Origin: Actinomortierella ambigua
Lineage: Eukaryota > Mortierellomycota > Mortierellomycetes > Mortierellales > Mortierellaceae
Direction of reading: 5' to 3'
Length of the DNA stretch: 64,000 nucleotides
Assembly: GCA_016098155.1 (NCBI GenBank)
Contig: JAAAJB010000114.1
Coordinates: 1 to 64,000, forward strand
Positions 53,401 to 64,000 of this stretch are shown piece after piece; the first letter of the stretch is position 1, and each line of letters opens with the position of its first letter. The position numbers and the translations under genes are program-made. Under the pieces are notes generated by a model. That model had not been told where the DNA came from and ran no database searches. It worked only from the letters and a program-made list of their open reading frames with translations.

Positions 53401-56400
53401 AAAGAGCAGTGGAAAGAGCATCTGCCGCTTGTCACTCACCCCACCTTTTGGGTGTGGGGAAGAAGATGAGGGTGCAGGGCTGCTTCCCTTTCACTCATCT
53501 ACTTTCGTCCTCCTTCTTCCACAAACATACACTCACACCTTTGACTTTTTCTCAAACTCCTCGACATCTTCCACTGCCGTAATCCTCCTGTTCGTCTCTA
53601 AACCACACTCTGACAGTCGACCGTCGCCAATCATCCCTTTCCCACTCACACTTTACCCCATCGCCCCTGGAAACCCCCCTTGGCGCCCCTACCTTCCCCT
53701 CCCCCCTCCGCTACAACGAGGCATCCACTCTCGATTCACTGGCTTGCCCAGGTCCTCATTCTCCTCAGATATCTCGTCTTGATGTGCCCATTTCCCCCTC
53801 TATCTCAATCCGTCCCCTTCCCCCCTCTCTTCTCTCTCTTTTCGCTCTTCTCTCTCATCTGATTGAGGTTCTGGACAGCCCTGCTGTGCCCTGAATACTG
53901 CCCCCTTCCCGTGTTACAAAGGTATGTAACGTTGCATTCAGTCGGAGCAATTACTCACGCAACGCTGCGCTCCATCCTAGCCAGGCCCAACCTGCGCGAT
54001 CAAAGCTTGTCTCGAGAGACTGCATCCTACTATCCCCCCGAACCGTATGGCGAAGTACAGTCTGTTGTCGCCACTCGATCCTCGAGAATATATCACCTCC
54101 TCCCCCCTTCTCTCTCCCCATGCGGAATGCTGACAGGGTTAGGAGACACCAGAATGTCGCTCTCCCCCTTCCCCCCCCTCCAGCTAACACCACCCATCCC
54201 AGGCTGTACCCTTCATCGTCTATTCGCTCCCAAAGCCCCCCTGTCCTTTCGGTTCAAGCCCTCGACCCTGAACTCAATATGTTTAATGAATGGTGTTGCC
54301 ATCTCACTGGAATACGGTGTGGCCACAAGAAAATTGCCTCCCTCTCTGTAACCCCCTCATCTCTATCCTACTCCCCCCCTCCTTTCTCATTGCTCCCCGA
54401 TCCGTTACCCATGTCCTCTGCGCTGAAAGGATGAGAGCGGTGAAAAATTGAGGAGCAGTATCAGGAGATGAGAGAGTAAGAAGGGGAGAGGTAGGAAGGT
54501 ATGTGGGTACCAAGGACGTTATGTAGAGCTCAAGTCTCTGATATCTCTGCACAGCACACCCAGCACCTTGACCACTACGGCCAGTCAGCACCAAAAGACC
54601 GAGCTATTACGATTATTGTTTGTGCCTCCTTTGTTTTCGCGCCATACTATTGAGACGGTCCCGCGAGGCCGCAAGGGCAGTTTGGGATCGATATGAATCC
54701 TTTCAGTGAACCACTCGTGGCAAGGGAATGCGTGTGTGCTCTCCCCTTCTTCTCTAGTGCACTCAAGAGTGGTACATGGAGATATGAATGGGACGAACAT
54801 ACCCTCATTGTTGTCTAACCTTGGCAGAAATACCCACGACAAAAACACACTCATACATGTGCAACACGTTTGGCTATTAGAATGTGTTTTATGAGGATGG
54901 ACAACCCAGGACGAGACGCTCAATGAGCTCTCAGAAGCCTGCATTAATTGGGCAGTCTGAAAGTTTTTGACTTCGATTTTGGATTTGCACCCCACTCCCA
55001 GTGTCGCTCTCTCAAGAAAAACAAACAAAGGTCGAGCAGCAAACAAACGAGTGTCGATGGTGGTGGTGGTGTTGGTGGCTGGCGGATGGTGGATGGTGGT
55101 GGCTGATGGTGGTGATGGTGCACTTGAAGACAGGCTATGTCGTCTCTCAGAGGCAACCTCCCTGTCTCCCTCCTCTTACCCTGGTACAACCATAGCATAG
55201 CACTTTGTGCACACTTCCACAGAGGCTATACCATCGTCTAAGGAGATTTGTCCCGACATGGGAGACATCCCATGGTATGGGGCTTTTTTCATCCTCTCCT
55301 TCCCCAGTTGGTGGGCAAGACATTGAGTTCTCAAGAGAAGCGACGAGGTGTGGGGGGTTATTATTTATACCCTTTGACTCTCCCCTCATCTCCCCTCCTT
55401 CCTTTTTTCCTTCCTTTCATACTCCCTTCGCCTACCCTTTTGCTTGCTCCCTTTCATCCTTGCCACTCTCTCTTTTTTTTTCGCTCTGTCTTCACCACCT
55501 GGCTTGCATCACCCTCATCCTTCTTCTCTCCCCTACGCCCTCAAGCACCTTTTTTATTGTTCCGTGTAGCGACGTACGCCCCATCTACCTTTTGCGATCC
55601 GTGGATCTCACTCCCTCCTTCCTTCCCTCCTTCCTACTTTTTTTTTTCTTTCTTTCCTTCTCTTTCCTCGGTCTTCTTTCTCGGTGTGTGTCCTGTCCAC
55701 ACTCCTGTCCAGGTACCGATGCCTTCCCTTCCCTGCAGTTCCTTCCCCTTTTCCTCATTGCTTTCACACCCGCCTCTTCTCTAATCTTGAAACTCCTGAT
55801 ATTACCCACACGTATGCGCCACTGGCAAGAGGGGCGTCATCATTCATTTAGCCCTCTTTTGTGCCTAGCCCGTGTAACTCTTCTGTTGGAGTGCATGGCG
55901 CGCGCGTAACAGACGCGTCACATCTCCGTCACAGGACGCGTCCACAGCCATTTCCCTTCCCTCCTCTCCCCTTCCTCTCAGCTCTCTGTTACTTCCCTTT
56001 CATTCTGTTCCTAACCACGACCTGACCATGATTTGCCTGTCCCTGGCTTCACCACATGTTTCTCCCACAGCAACTCACGTCCCATCAGCCGACGCGCTGC
56101 CCAAGAGCATTTTCCGCGCCTTTCTCACCAAGGTGAATATACAGACAGCTCCTTGCTGTGCTGCAACCTCTCGGTATGTATCCAGGGCCGAGTGGCCCCC
56201 TCCTGCAGTCCCCTCGTCTCCCTTCGCATTCCTTTCCCTCGCACCATCCCTGAAGTGTGCACTATCGGCCCATTTGCATGCTCAGTCCGTCTGTACATCG
56301 CCTTCCGCGTTTCCCCCCCTCTGCCTCCTCTGTCTCCATCTCTTTCTAGTTTCCTACTCCTTGAATGACTCTGGTGCAACTCCTTTCATGCCCTTGTTTT

Positions 56401-58876
56401 TTTAATGCTCATTGCGCTGGCTTGTTCTCTTTCTGGATGCATGATGCAGAGCAGACTTGTTACCAATCGGTTCTCCCTTGTATTGGAGCAGTCTATTTCA
56501 CTCTTTCCATCTTCTTCCTCTGCTTCCTTCCTTGCCCCTTTCCCCTCCGTATCTCTGTCTCTAAATTTTATGATTGCAGTTGTTGTTTTTGATGTTGTTA
56601 GTGAGAGGGGGGGGGGTTTCACTCTTCATCAATGTCATGTCGTCTTTTCGTTGAGAGTGGCTATGTGGCGAGTAGGGCAGGTGTCTGTAAGCCACTACAG
56701 TGTGGTTGCAGCTCCGTTCTTTACCTTGTATTCAATGATGGGTTCATCAAGTGGTGCGCGGTAGCAGCGCCACGATCCTCTTAGTTTGTAGTGCATAGCA
56801 TGAGAATGCACCATGCACCTCTTTTCTTTTTATATCCTGATCGTTGCTGCTCCTTTTTTTTTTTTGCTGCTGTCGTTGTTTCTCATCCTTTCTCCTTCAA
56901 GTACAAATTTTTTTTTTCGCTCTTTCAGACTTTTCCGTCTCTCACCTCCTTGGAGTGCTCCGTGGTTGCATTACTCTGCGAGGAGGAGACGGTGTCACCA
57001 TTCAGTGCATACATACTCTTCTCCTGGATTTCTCACTGCGCCCATGAATCGATCATTCGAAAGGGAGAAAAAGAAAAATGCTCTGTGCTACCAGAACTTT
57101 TTAGGTTCATGTGTTGTAAATCCTATTCATTTTTGGGCACCACCTCATTGCCTCTGTCACATCCATCCATCGTGCTCTCCACCTTGGAACTCTGTCTGTC
57201 TTGCGCTCTCTCCCCCCTCTTCCTCACTCTCTCTCTCTCTCCTTCCCTTCCTCCCACTCTTTTACTCTCTGTCTCTGTCTCTGCCCTCTCTCGGTTTCTC
57301 TTTCTACCTCATTCTTGACGCCCTTTTTATCCCGTGTATTGTTGTCTTACGACAGCTGATTGAATGCTCTTCGTTGCCCAGCACAGTACCTAATGCTGCT
57401 GGTGCTTCTGGTGCTGCTGCTGCTGCTACCGAGCTGGTCCCTCTCTTTATTGAACATACGGGCTTGACCTTCTGGGCTTGCTTCGTCTGTCCATCTGTCC
57501 TTTTTTTTTCTCACTCTTATTTTTTTATTCCTCCACTCGCTGACCGACCCATCCTTTCGGTTCTATCCTCACGTCCGCCCTTCCTCCAATCCTTCTCCAT
57601 CAACGGGTACGCATATCGCGTGCCATCGTTTCGAGTGGGACCCAATACATGGTTCCTACTCACTCATTCATCTGGACGCCAGTTCGCCTTTCTCCCCCAC
57701 TCTCTCTCTCTTTTTCTCACTTTCCTCATCGTGCTCCCTTCTTCCATCAACACCCCCCACCGGCCCATCTATCTTCTTCTTTTCATTCTCTTTTCGTCGT
57801 CGCTTCTGCTTCCTCAATCCCCGGCAGTCGGCCACTTCCAAACCTGTGCCCTTCCTAACCTACTGTCATTTGGAGGCAACGCATACATCTATACCCACAC
57901 GCCCACACCCAACACTCACTCACACTCGTCGACCCACCATCTACCACCTCACAACCACCATCACCACCTCATTCCTACCAACCATTCTATGTTCGCTTCA
58001 TCTCAACTGTTACCTCAGTGGCACGTTCTTGTTTGCTTTCGTCGTTGTCCCACCGCGAAATCTCGCGTGTTCGCCTCCACAACAGTCCTTCTTCGCCTTT
58101 ACCTGCACAGCACATCCATTGCACTACCCGACTGGATTCTAACAATCAATACGATCTCTGTCTTTTTTCTTCCTCTTCCTCTCTTCTCTCTTTGGCGTAC
58201 TAACCTAATGGGGTACTAACGGACTTTTCTTTTCCACGTGTTGTCGATATGTGGTACTAACCCTTTCTGTTGCCCACTAACGACTCATTCTCTCCATGTG
58301 TACTAACTGAACCCTTCCGACAAACATGTTCTCAACGAACGTACATCCCCCCCCCCTTCTCTTCCACCTCTCCCGCCCATGCACCATCCACCAATGCCTC
58401 TTGCGGCTCCCCTACCGTTCCGCGACCCAATATTTTCTCATAAAACTCAAACCCTCTGCCCACTTGCTCTCACTTCCTCCCATCTTGCCACAATTTGCAC
58501 CTTTTCTTTCCTTACCCTCGATCTCTTTTTCACACACGCTCTCTCTCTCGAACACACTCACTCCTCACTCCCTTTGTCCATCTTTCATTTCACTCTTTCG
58601 GGATTCAATCCTATCCAACAGAGTCCGTCTCATCCAAATCTCCACAAAGTCTGCCACTAGACGACTGGTGGCCTCATCCTGCACAACTCTTTCGAGCGAG
58701 AAAGAGTGAAGGATCGCTTTTCGACAAAGAAAAAAAAATCCTTTCCTCTCTTCCCTTCCCTTCCCTCTCATTCGATACCCTTCCTGTCCGCACCCCGGCC
58801 TTCCATCTCATTTCTCCCATTCACCCCATTCTTCAGGACGGGGCCTTGCTCGCATTTATAATCCTCAACCATCACA
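53400..58876 (+). promoter_or_regulatory. Pyrimidine-rich 5' region of the Msb1-like gene
   Basis: For over 5 kb the plus strand is strongly enriched in C and T (runs such as CTTCCCTCCTTCC) with no recognisable protein. It may be a very long leader and promoter. A good 3' splice site (TTCTTCAG|G, acceptor ending at 58836) lies 40 bp before the ATG, so the leader is probably spliced. TACTAAC repeats at 58198-58307 are listed separately. Long frames here (234 aa from 55205, 468 aa from 56813) are Phe/Ser/Leu/Pro-rich products of the base composition. Confidence 0.45.
58198..58307 (+). promoter_or_regulatory. Cluster of four TACTAAC elements plus one CACTAAC
   Basis: Exact TACTAAC at 58198-58204, 58214-58220, 58255-58261 and 58301-58307, and CACTAAC at 58275-58281. 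TACTAAC is the consensus intron branch-point sequence of yeasts. The cluster lies 570-680 bp before the Msb1-like start codon. Confidence 0.6.
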
Positions 58877-61800
58877 ATGTCCATTCGCCTGGTCTCGAGC
58901 GCCAAGAACTTGCGTGAGCAATTCAGAGGACAATCGTCGTCCAGTCTTGTGCCGTCTGGAGCAAGTGTCTACTCGACCAACAGCACTGCCTCACACGCTC
59001 GCACAGTGGACACCTCGATGCGGCCGTTCAACCAGCCAGCCAGCATGCACCAAATGAGCCGCGCAGGGAGCCATGGGCCACTCCGGCGCAGCAAAAGCCA
59101 GAAGAAGACCATTATGGCCAAGGTGTTGGGTGATGGCGTGGATTCCGATGCCATTCCAGACTTGTCCATGGAGATGACACTCTTGATTGTCCGTCGCTGT
59201 GTCAAGGAAATCCGCGCTCGAGGTAAAGGAAGAGAAGGGTGGTTGGATGGGGTAGAGTGCCAAGTAGAAACGGAGTGGGTTGTCTGGACAAGCTGCAAGT
59301 CAGCCCCGTGGAAAGAGGGCTCTGCGGAGGATGGTTCTTCCAGCAGTGTAAGAGGAGGGGGGAAAGGATGGCTGGATGGATGCCTCAAGGCCCGCCCAGT
59401 GATTTCATGACATCTGTTTCAGGGCGCCATGACCTTATTTGTGTCACCTTAATTTATCCCAACTGATGCTCGGTTCAGGGGGATCACACGCTCTGCAATC
59501 ATACACATACCCATCAAAAGATCCGTTTGGTCTAACGTCTTTTTTTTCTTCCTTACGTTCCTTTTGCCCCCTTGACCCCCCCTCCTTTGCTCCGTGTTTG
59601 CTTGGGAACAAACTGACCTTGCTCATTGAACATAGGCCTGACAACCAAACACATCCTGCGCCAAGTCCAGATCAACTACAGTCAACGACTCATCGTTGGC
59701 ACCATCCGCAGGATCTTGGACGACGACGCCCAAACAGAGCTGTCGGAGCTAAACAAGCTCGACATCCACCTCGTCGCTCATGTCATGAAGTTTGCCATTC
59801 GTTACTCGGAAGAAACGCTGGTCACATATGCAGACTATCAAACATTATATGTCGACCAAGGTAAGCCTTTATTAATAGATATGTATGCCATGTCTGCGTA
59901 TCTAAAAAAAAACCCCCCCCCCCACCACCTCCTCCCAAATCAAATACTCACATCGAATTTACTTTTTTTTTCAGGCCGCGACTTTGTGCGATTCATCCAT
60001 GACCTACCAACCATTCACCGGCAGATTCTGCTTGACTTGTTCTCCCTCTGCGCGGATGTCACTCTACTGGTCCACCTCAATAACATGTCGCTTGTCAGTG
60101 TCGCAAAGGCTATCTCACTCAGCATCATGGACGAAACAGGAGGCGAGTTTACTACCTTTGACGCCTCTCTCCAACAACGCAGTATGTGTGGTGCTGCCTG
60201 TGAGGACCTACTCCGCGCATATCTCCGTATCAAGACAACGTATGAGCTGGCCAAGATTGACAACGAGGACGACGAAGATGAGAACCGATATGTTGACCCA
60301 CACACGCGCCAGGTCCGAAGTGCGCGCCAGCGAAGCAACGAGAACGGCGCGATGCCCAACTTTGGCGGCGGCGCAGCAGGACCAAGGATGATGATGCCAC
60401 CGAACCCTCGACTTGACATCTCGCTACCATCAAGTGCAGGATCCAACTTTCCTGGAGTCTTCAGTGGCGGCGCCACACCAACAGGCATTTACCCCGGCGG
60501 TAACCCCGGCGGTTACTTTGACCACGCACTTTCACCCCGTTCAGCATCCCCGTACTCGCAACGACCCGACTCTCCTTTCTCGCAACTTAACCGCAGCAAT
60601 GGCTCGTCGCTCTCTCGCTCCCATTCGCTCACCAAATCGCATGGATCCTCCAGTCATTCAAGGCCCATGTCGCCTGCAGGCCCTATGGGCTACGAGGACG
60701 AAGAGTTGGAGATGGTAGAAGACCAAAACTACCTCAACATGCTCCGCCAGCAACAGCAGCAAAACATGTTGCGACCGATTCAAGACTTTAGATTCCGCCG
60801 CCGCTCCTCTGTGGGTGACGTCGAGAGTGTCTACAGTATGCTACCTGCCGATGATGACATTTCAGATGGCTATGAGTCGGAGCCGGAGATGCCACATACC
60901 AGCCTGCCAGATTTTGCCGATGGACTTGGTTGGGACTTTAAGCAGATTGCCGCCCTAGAGTCGAGCGAGTTCCTAGGAAGTGTTGACGAAGAGCGATCTG
61001 CAACAGGTGCCGTCCATCGTTCAAACAGCACCAGCAGTAGCAACAGCGCCTCTGCGCGCGGAGGACCACTCCATGACCCGTCGCCACGCATGATCCGCAA
61101 CATGACCAAACAAACCCGTGTCGGCGAGCTGCAACAGAGCGAGGGTGACTTACCATACCACGATCTTTCGTCCTTCTCACCACCTCAACACCCTTCACTT
61201 CAGCGGGCTTCAACAGCAAGGGATCTTGGGGCCAACAACCGAGCTCGTCCTGGCCACATGATGACGGGCGTGAATGGTGGGAGCCCAAGCAAGGTCGGCT
61301 CACCTTCGTCGATCGCTAGCGGAGGACCCAGTCACCGTCGTTCACCCAACCTGCGTCGCTCTATCTCTCTTGGCCCACAAGCGATCAATGCTCGTATCAA
61401 GGGCAAGCAGACGGGCGAGCTTCGCACCGAGGTACTATCGAGAGAGTTGGCTCTGCAGGCAGAGCAAATCCCCTTGGACACCGTACCTCCACCACGGTCG
61501 GCCTCCCCACCACCCAGGCACCTGGCTCGTGCCGCCTCGCCTAGTCGTGGTAGTTCCTTCTCGCTCGAGTCATCGCCACAGGACCTCGAGGTGCCAACAA
61601 TCCCTGTTCGTAGTGCGTCACGCGGCATGGGTCGCAACATGACTCGAACACCTCCTACCCGACTGAATGTTGACGGTCTGAGCCCTGCGGTCCCCGAGGA
61701 CGGTGATCTCATTTCGCCCGCACGCTTGGTAAGCTCTGAGCTGACGCCGGTCTCCAACCCGCCCTCGATCGCGTCGCCTCAGCAGCCCGGGGTTCAGGAT

Positions 61801-64000
61801 CGCTCTTCCGAGTCGACCATGGTGGAAAGCGATGCGGCGGCTGCAAGCAGCAGTAGCAGCAGCAGCAAACCTACCTTTGAGGTCATATCTCGACCAAAGG
61901 ATATTGAGCCGGTCAACGTGCAGTTTGTGCCCATCACACCAATCTCACCCAAGGCCGAACTGAAGTCGCGCTTCCAAGAAAGCTTTCCTGAGCGGCCCAT
62001 CTCTCCGCCCCCAGGCTACCAAAACAACAAGATGCGGAGCCCCTCGTCACGCACGACTAAAAGCAATGGATCGCCTAGCAGCTCTACAGTCTCATCGCCT
62101 CGGCAGCACAAGGTCGGTGCCACAAAGGGCAATCGAACCAACGTCACTATCAATACGGCGACGACGGTGGCCACCAACACGACCAACACCACTACCACCG
62201 CTGCCAACACCACCGCTCGGTCAGCTATTCCTCAGCATAGCAACACTGCCTCAACGATCTCTCAAGCATCGTCCTCATCGTCGGACAAGGACGCCAAGGA
62301 TACCATCAACAAAGAAAGCAAAGAAAAGACCAAGGCGCCCGGTTTCATCCGTGCTCTGTCTCACAAGCTGCGATCCAAGCAGAGCGATGACCAGCTGCGA
62401 GTTACAATGTCTCAGAAACTGGTGACACCTACGGTGCCTTCGCCAGCGGTGTCCATCGCGCCACCCAGATTGGAGCTTAGTTTCCTGGGAGACATTGGCT
62501 CGGAACATCCGGCCGCTGCGGGGGCCGTGTCGGCCAAAAGCGGCGGCAGTGGCAATGGTGGTGGTGGTGGCGGTGCTCTTCACCCTCTGGACACGACCCC
62601 ACTCTCGCCCACCTCAGCCGCCAACAATGGCAGCCTCTCCTCGGCGCCTGCGACGATCACATCGCTCAAGAGTGCACAACAGATGCTTCCCGTCCCAGCG
62701 CTCGACGAGCCCCATGCTCCCGGAGCCAGCCCTCATCCTCATCATCAAGCTAGCCTTGCTCAAGGGGGCGCCGGTGCTGCCCCTCCTGGCTTCCAGCCTC
62801 CTAGCGCGGGCGGCATCAGCGCCCTAGACCGCCCACGTGGGTTTACAGGTGGTAGACGTAGTTCGACGACGTTGTTCGGATCGGGTAATATCTCTCTTAG
62901 GGAATTGCAGCGCCGTCAGCCCCGACGATCCGGTCTCGGAGGCTCCAGTTCCCCCTCGCTGAAGTCTGCCTCATCGACCACCAGCAAGGGTGCGAATGGT
63001 AAGGCATTGTCGTCTGCCTTGGCCCGGTCGTCCACGGGCCAATCTGTTGGAGGTGGTAGTGTTGCAGGTCGTCGAAGTAGCCAGGCATCTGACAGTGGCT
63101 CTTATACCACAGATGATAGCCAAGACGATCCCAAGGAGCCGTCTGACGCCGCTGCTGGTTCCTCGATAGGCGAGGAGGCCAGTGGTGGCGACAAGACGGA
63201 GCCATCGATGACGATGACCCCTTCCTCTTCATCTCCTGCTTCAAGTCCCAAAAAGAGTGAATACCGCATCTCTACCGCGGCACTCTTGAAGGATGGTAAG
63301 CTCTATTACCAGTTGCAGTGGGATGAGTTCTCCCGGATCGGGTTCAGTTCCGAGTTCTTCAGCGAGCCTGAGCAATATATTTCTGGTATCCAGAAGAAGT
63401 CCCAAGTAGTAGGTCACGATCCCTCGACGAACGGAATGCCGACGACCAAGACGATGCACATGACGACGATGCCCGGAATGACGATGATGAACGAACCGAG
63501 CCCCGAACAGAAGGCAGCGATGAACAAGGCAGCCCGGCAAAGCATCTTGGCCCTAGCGAGGGATCCACAAGCCCTGGCAGCGATGAAGGCTGGCGCGCAA
63601 ATTGGCACCTCCCTGACTATGAAGGGTACCTCGCAAACTGGACCGTCTTCGCTAAGGATCAACTGGAACGGTCCCGCCAGCTCTACGTCGAGCCTTGCAT
63701 CGTCCGCTTCTGGAACGACTATGACGAGCAGTGCCAACGGTGGCAGCAGCAGTGGAGGTGGTGGCGGTACACCACGCACGGTGCATATCGTGCAGTCGAA
63801 CCGCAAAAGGATGAGCCGGTCCATGATGATGGCGGGAGCGGGAGCGGGAGCGGGCTCGTCCTGGAACCATCATCAGCAACAACGTCTACAGGATGGAGCT
63901 CCTCTGTCGAGGATCTCGGAGAGTGCCGAAAACGGACCCGGACCAGCTCGGGAGAATATGTCCGGCAAGTCATTGTCAACATCATCAGCAACCGGAGTAG
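58877..64000 (+). CDS. Msb1/Mug8-like (RhoGAP-fold) protein, partial at the 3' side
   Basis: Model: join(58877..59222, 59636..59860, 59975..>64000); the frame is still open at the right edge, giving at least 1532 residues. The N-terminal 300 residues form a helical domain: MEMTLLIVRRCVKEIRARGL, then HVMKFAIRYSEETLVTYADY, then DLPTIHRQILLDLFSLC and NNMSLVSVAKAISLSIM. The last segments resemble the second half of RhoGAP domains, and the whole fits fungal Msb1/Mug8 proteins, which link Rho/Cdc42 signalling to polarised growth. I see no clear arginine finger, so GAP activity is doubtful. The rest is Ser/Pro/Gly-rich and probably disordered, with basic patches, poly-Ser and poly-Gly runs and many SP/TP sites, as expected for a phosphoregulated cortical scaffold. 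A conserved-looking island lies at about 63270-63400 (LLKDGKLYYQLQWDEFSRIG). A Rho-GAP of another class is the main alternative. Confidence 0.75.

Noticed and set aside
55205..55909. Open frame of 234 codons upstream of the Msb1-like gene
   Set aside because: Same pyrimidine-driven composition; no start context or family resemblance.
56813..58219. Open frame of 468 codons on the plus strand with hydrophobic Phe/Leu/Ser runs
   Set aside because: Composition follows the C/T-rich strand (Phe, Ser, Leu, Pro codons); no domain, no regular membrane-helix pattern, and overlapping frames are equally open.
1..64000. CRISPR arrays, bacterial operons, ribosome-binding sites, rRNA genes
   Set aside because: None seen. 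The genes are spliced and eukaryotic; regular repeats found are microsatellites or protein-coding SEL1 units.

Overview
The window looks like a chromosome segment of a filamentous, early-diverging fungus, most likely of the Mortierella group (Mortierellomycota). This is inferred from four things: fungal-specific proteins (a Chs5 exomer subunit, an Msb1/Mug8-like protein, a full ABCC transporter with TMD0, a DUF4211 protein); many short introns (about 90-150 bp) with GTAAG-type donors and T-rich 3' ends; long CT/GA tracts in leaders and introns; and families of membrane proteins of the kind I associate with Mortierella. No database search was possible, so the taxon is a judgement. Intron-exon models were built by hand from splice sites and reading-frame phase; each full model given as a join closes in frame.

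Layout. 1-2.4 kb: spacer with one copy of a dispersed repeat and two weak hypothetical ORFs. 2.6-5.3 kb: a six-exon SppA-type S49 peptidase. 5.7-8.1 kb: an F-box protein (minus). 8.1-13.9 kb: gene-poor, with a dead MULE transposase, two more copies of the dispersed repeat and interleaved inverted repeats. 14.0-23.1 kb: four tandem paralogues (all minus) encoding single-pass membrane proteins with a beta-rich N-terminal region and a long cytoplasmic tail; this is the most interesting and apparently undescribed unit here. 23.6-35.5 kb: compact housekeeping block with DUF4211 protein, Chs5, mannose-6-phosphate isomerase, a small membrane protein, an unknown 457-aa protein and alanine-glyoxylate aminotransferase. 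36.3-38.6 kb: a 19-repeat SEL1 protein. 40.1-47.2 kb: ABCC transporter and, convergent to it, a Nop13-like nucleolar RNA-binding protein. 47.4-51.5 kb: a tetraspan membrane-protein gene with an opposed, apparently broken paralogue and other decayed coding pieces. 51.5-58.9 kb: no supported gene; its second part is a 5-kb pyrimidine-rich stretch leading into a Msb1/Mug8-like (RhoGAP-fold) gene that runs off the right edge.

How genes relate. Several are linked to the cell surface: PMI supplies mannose for glycosylation, Chs5 sorts cargo such as chitin synthase from the trans-Golgi, Msb1-like proteins act in polarity, and the tandem family and tetraspan genes encode membrane proteins. Eukaryotic gene order does not prove shared function. 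Gene pairs are mostly convergent or divergent with 100-500 bp between them.
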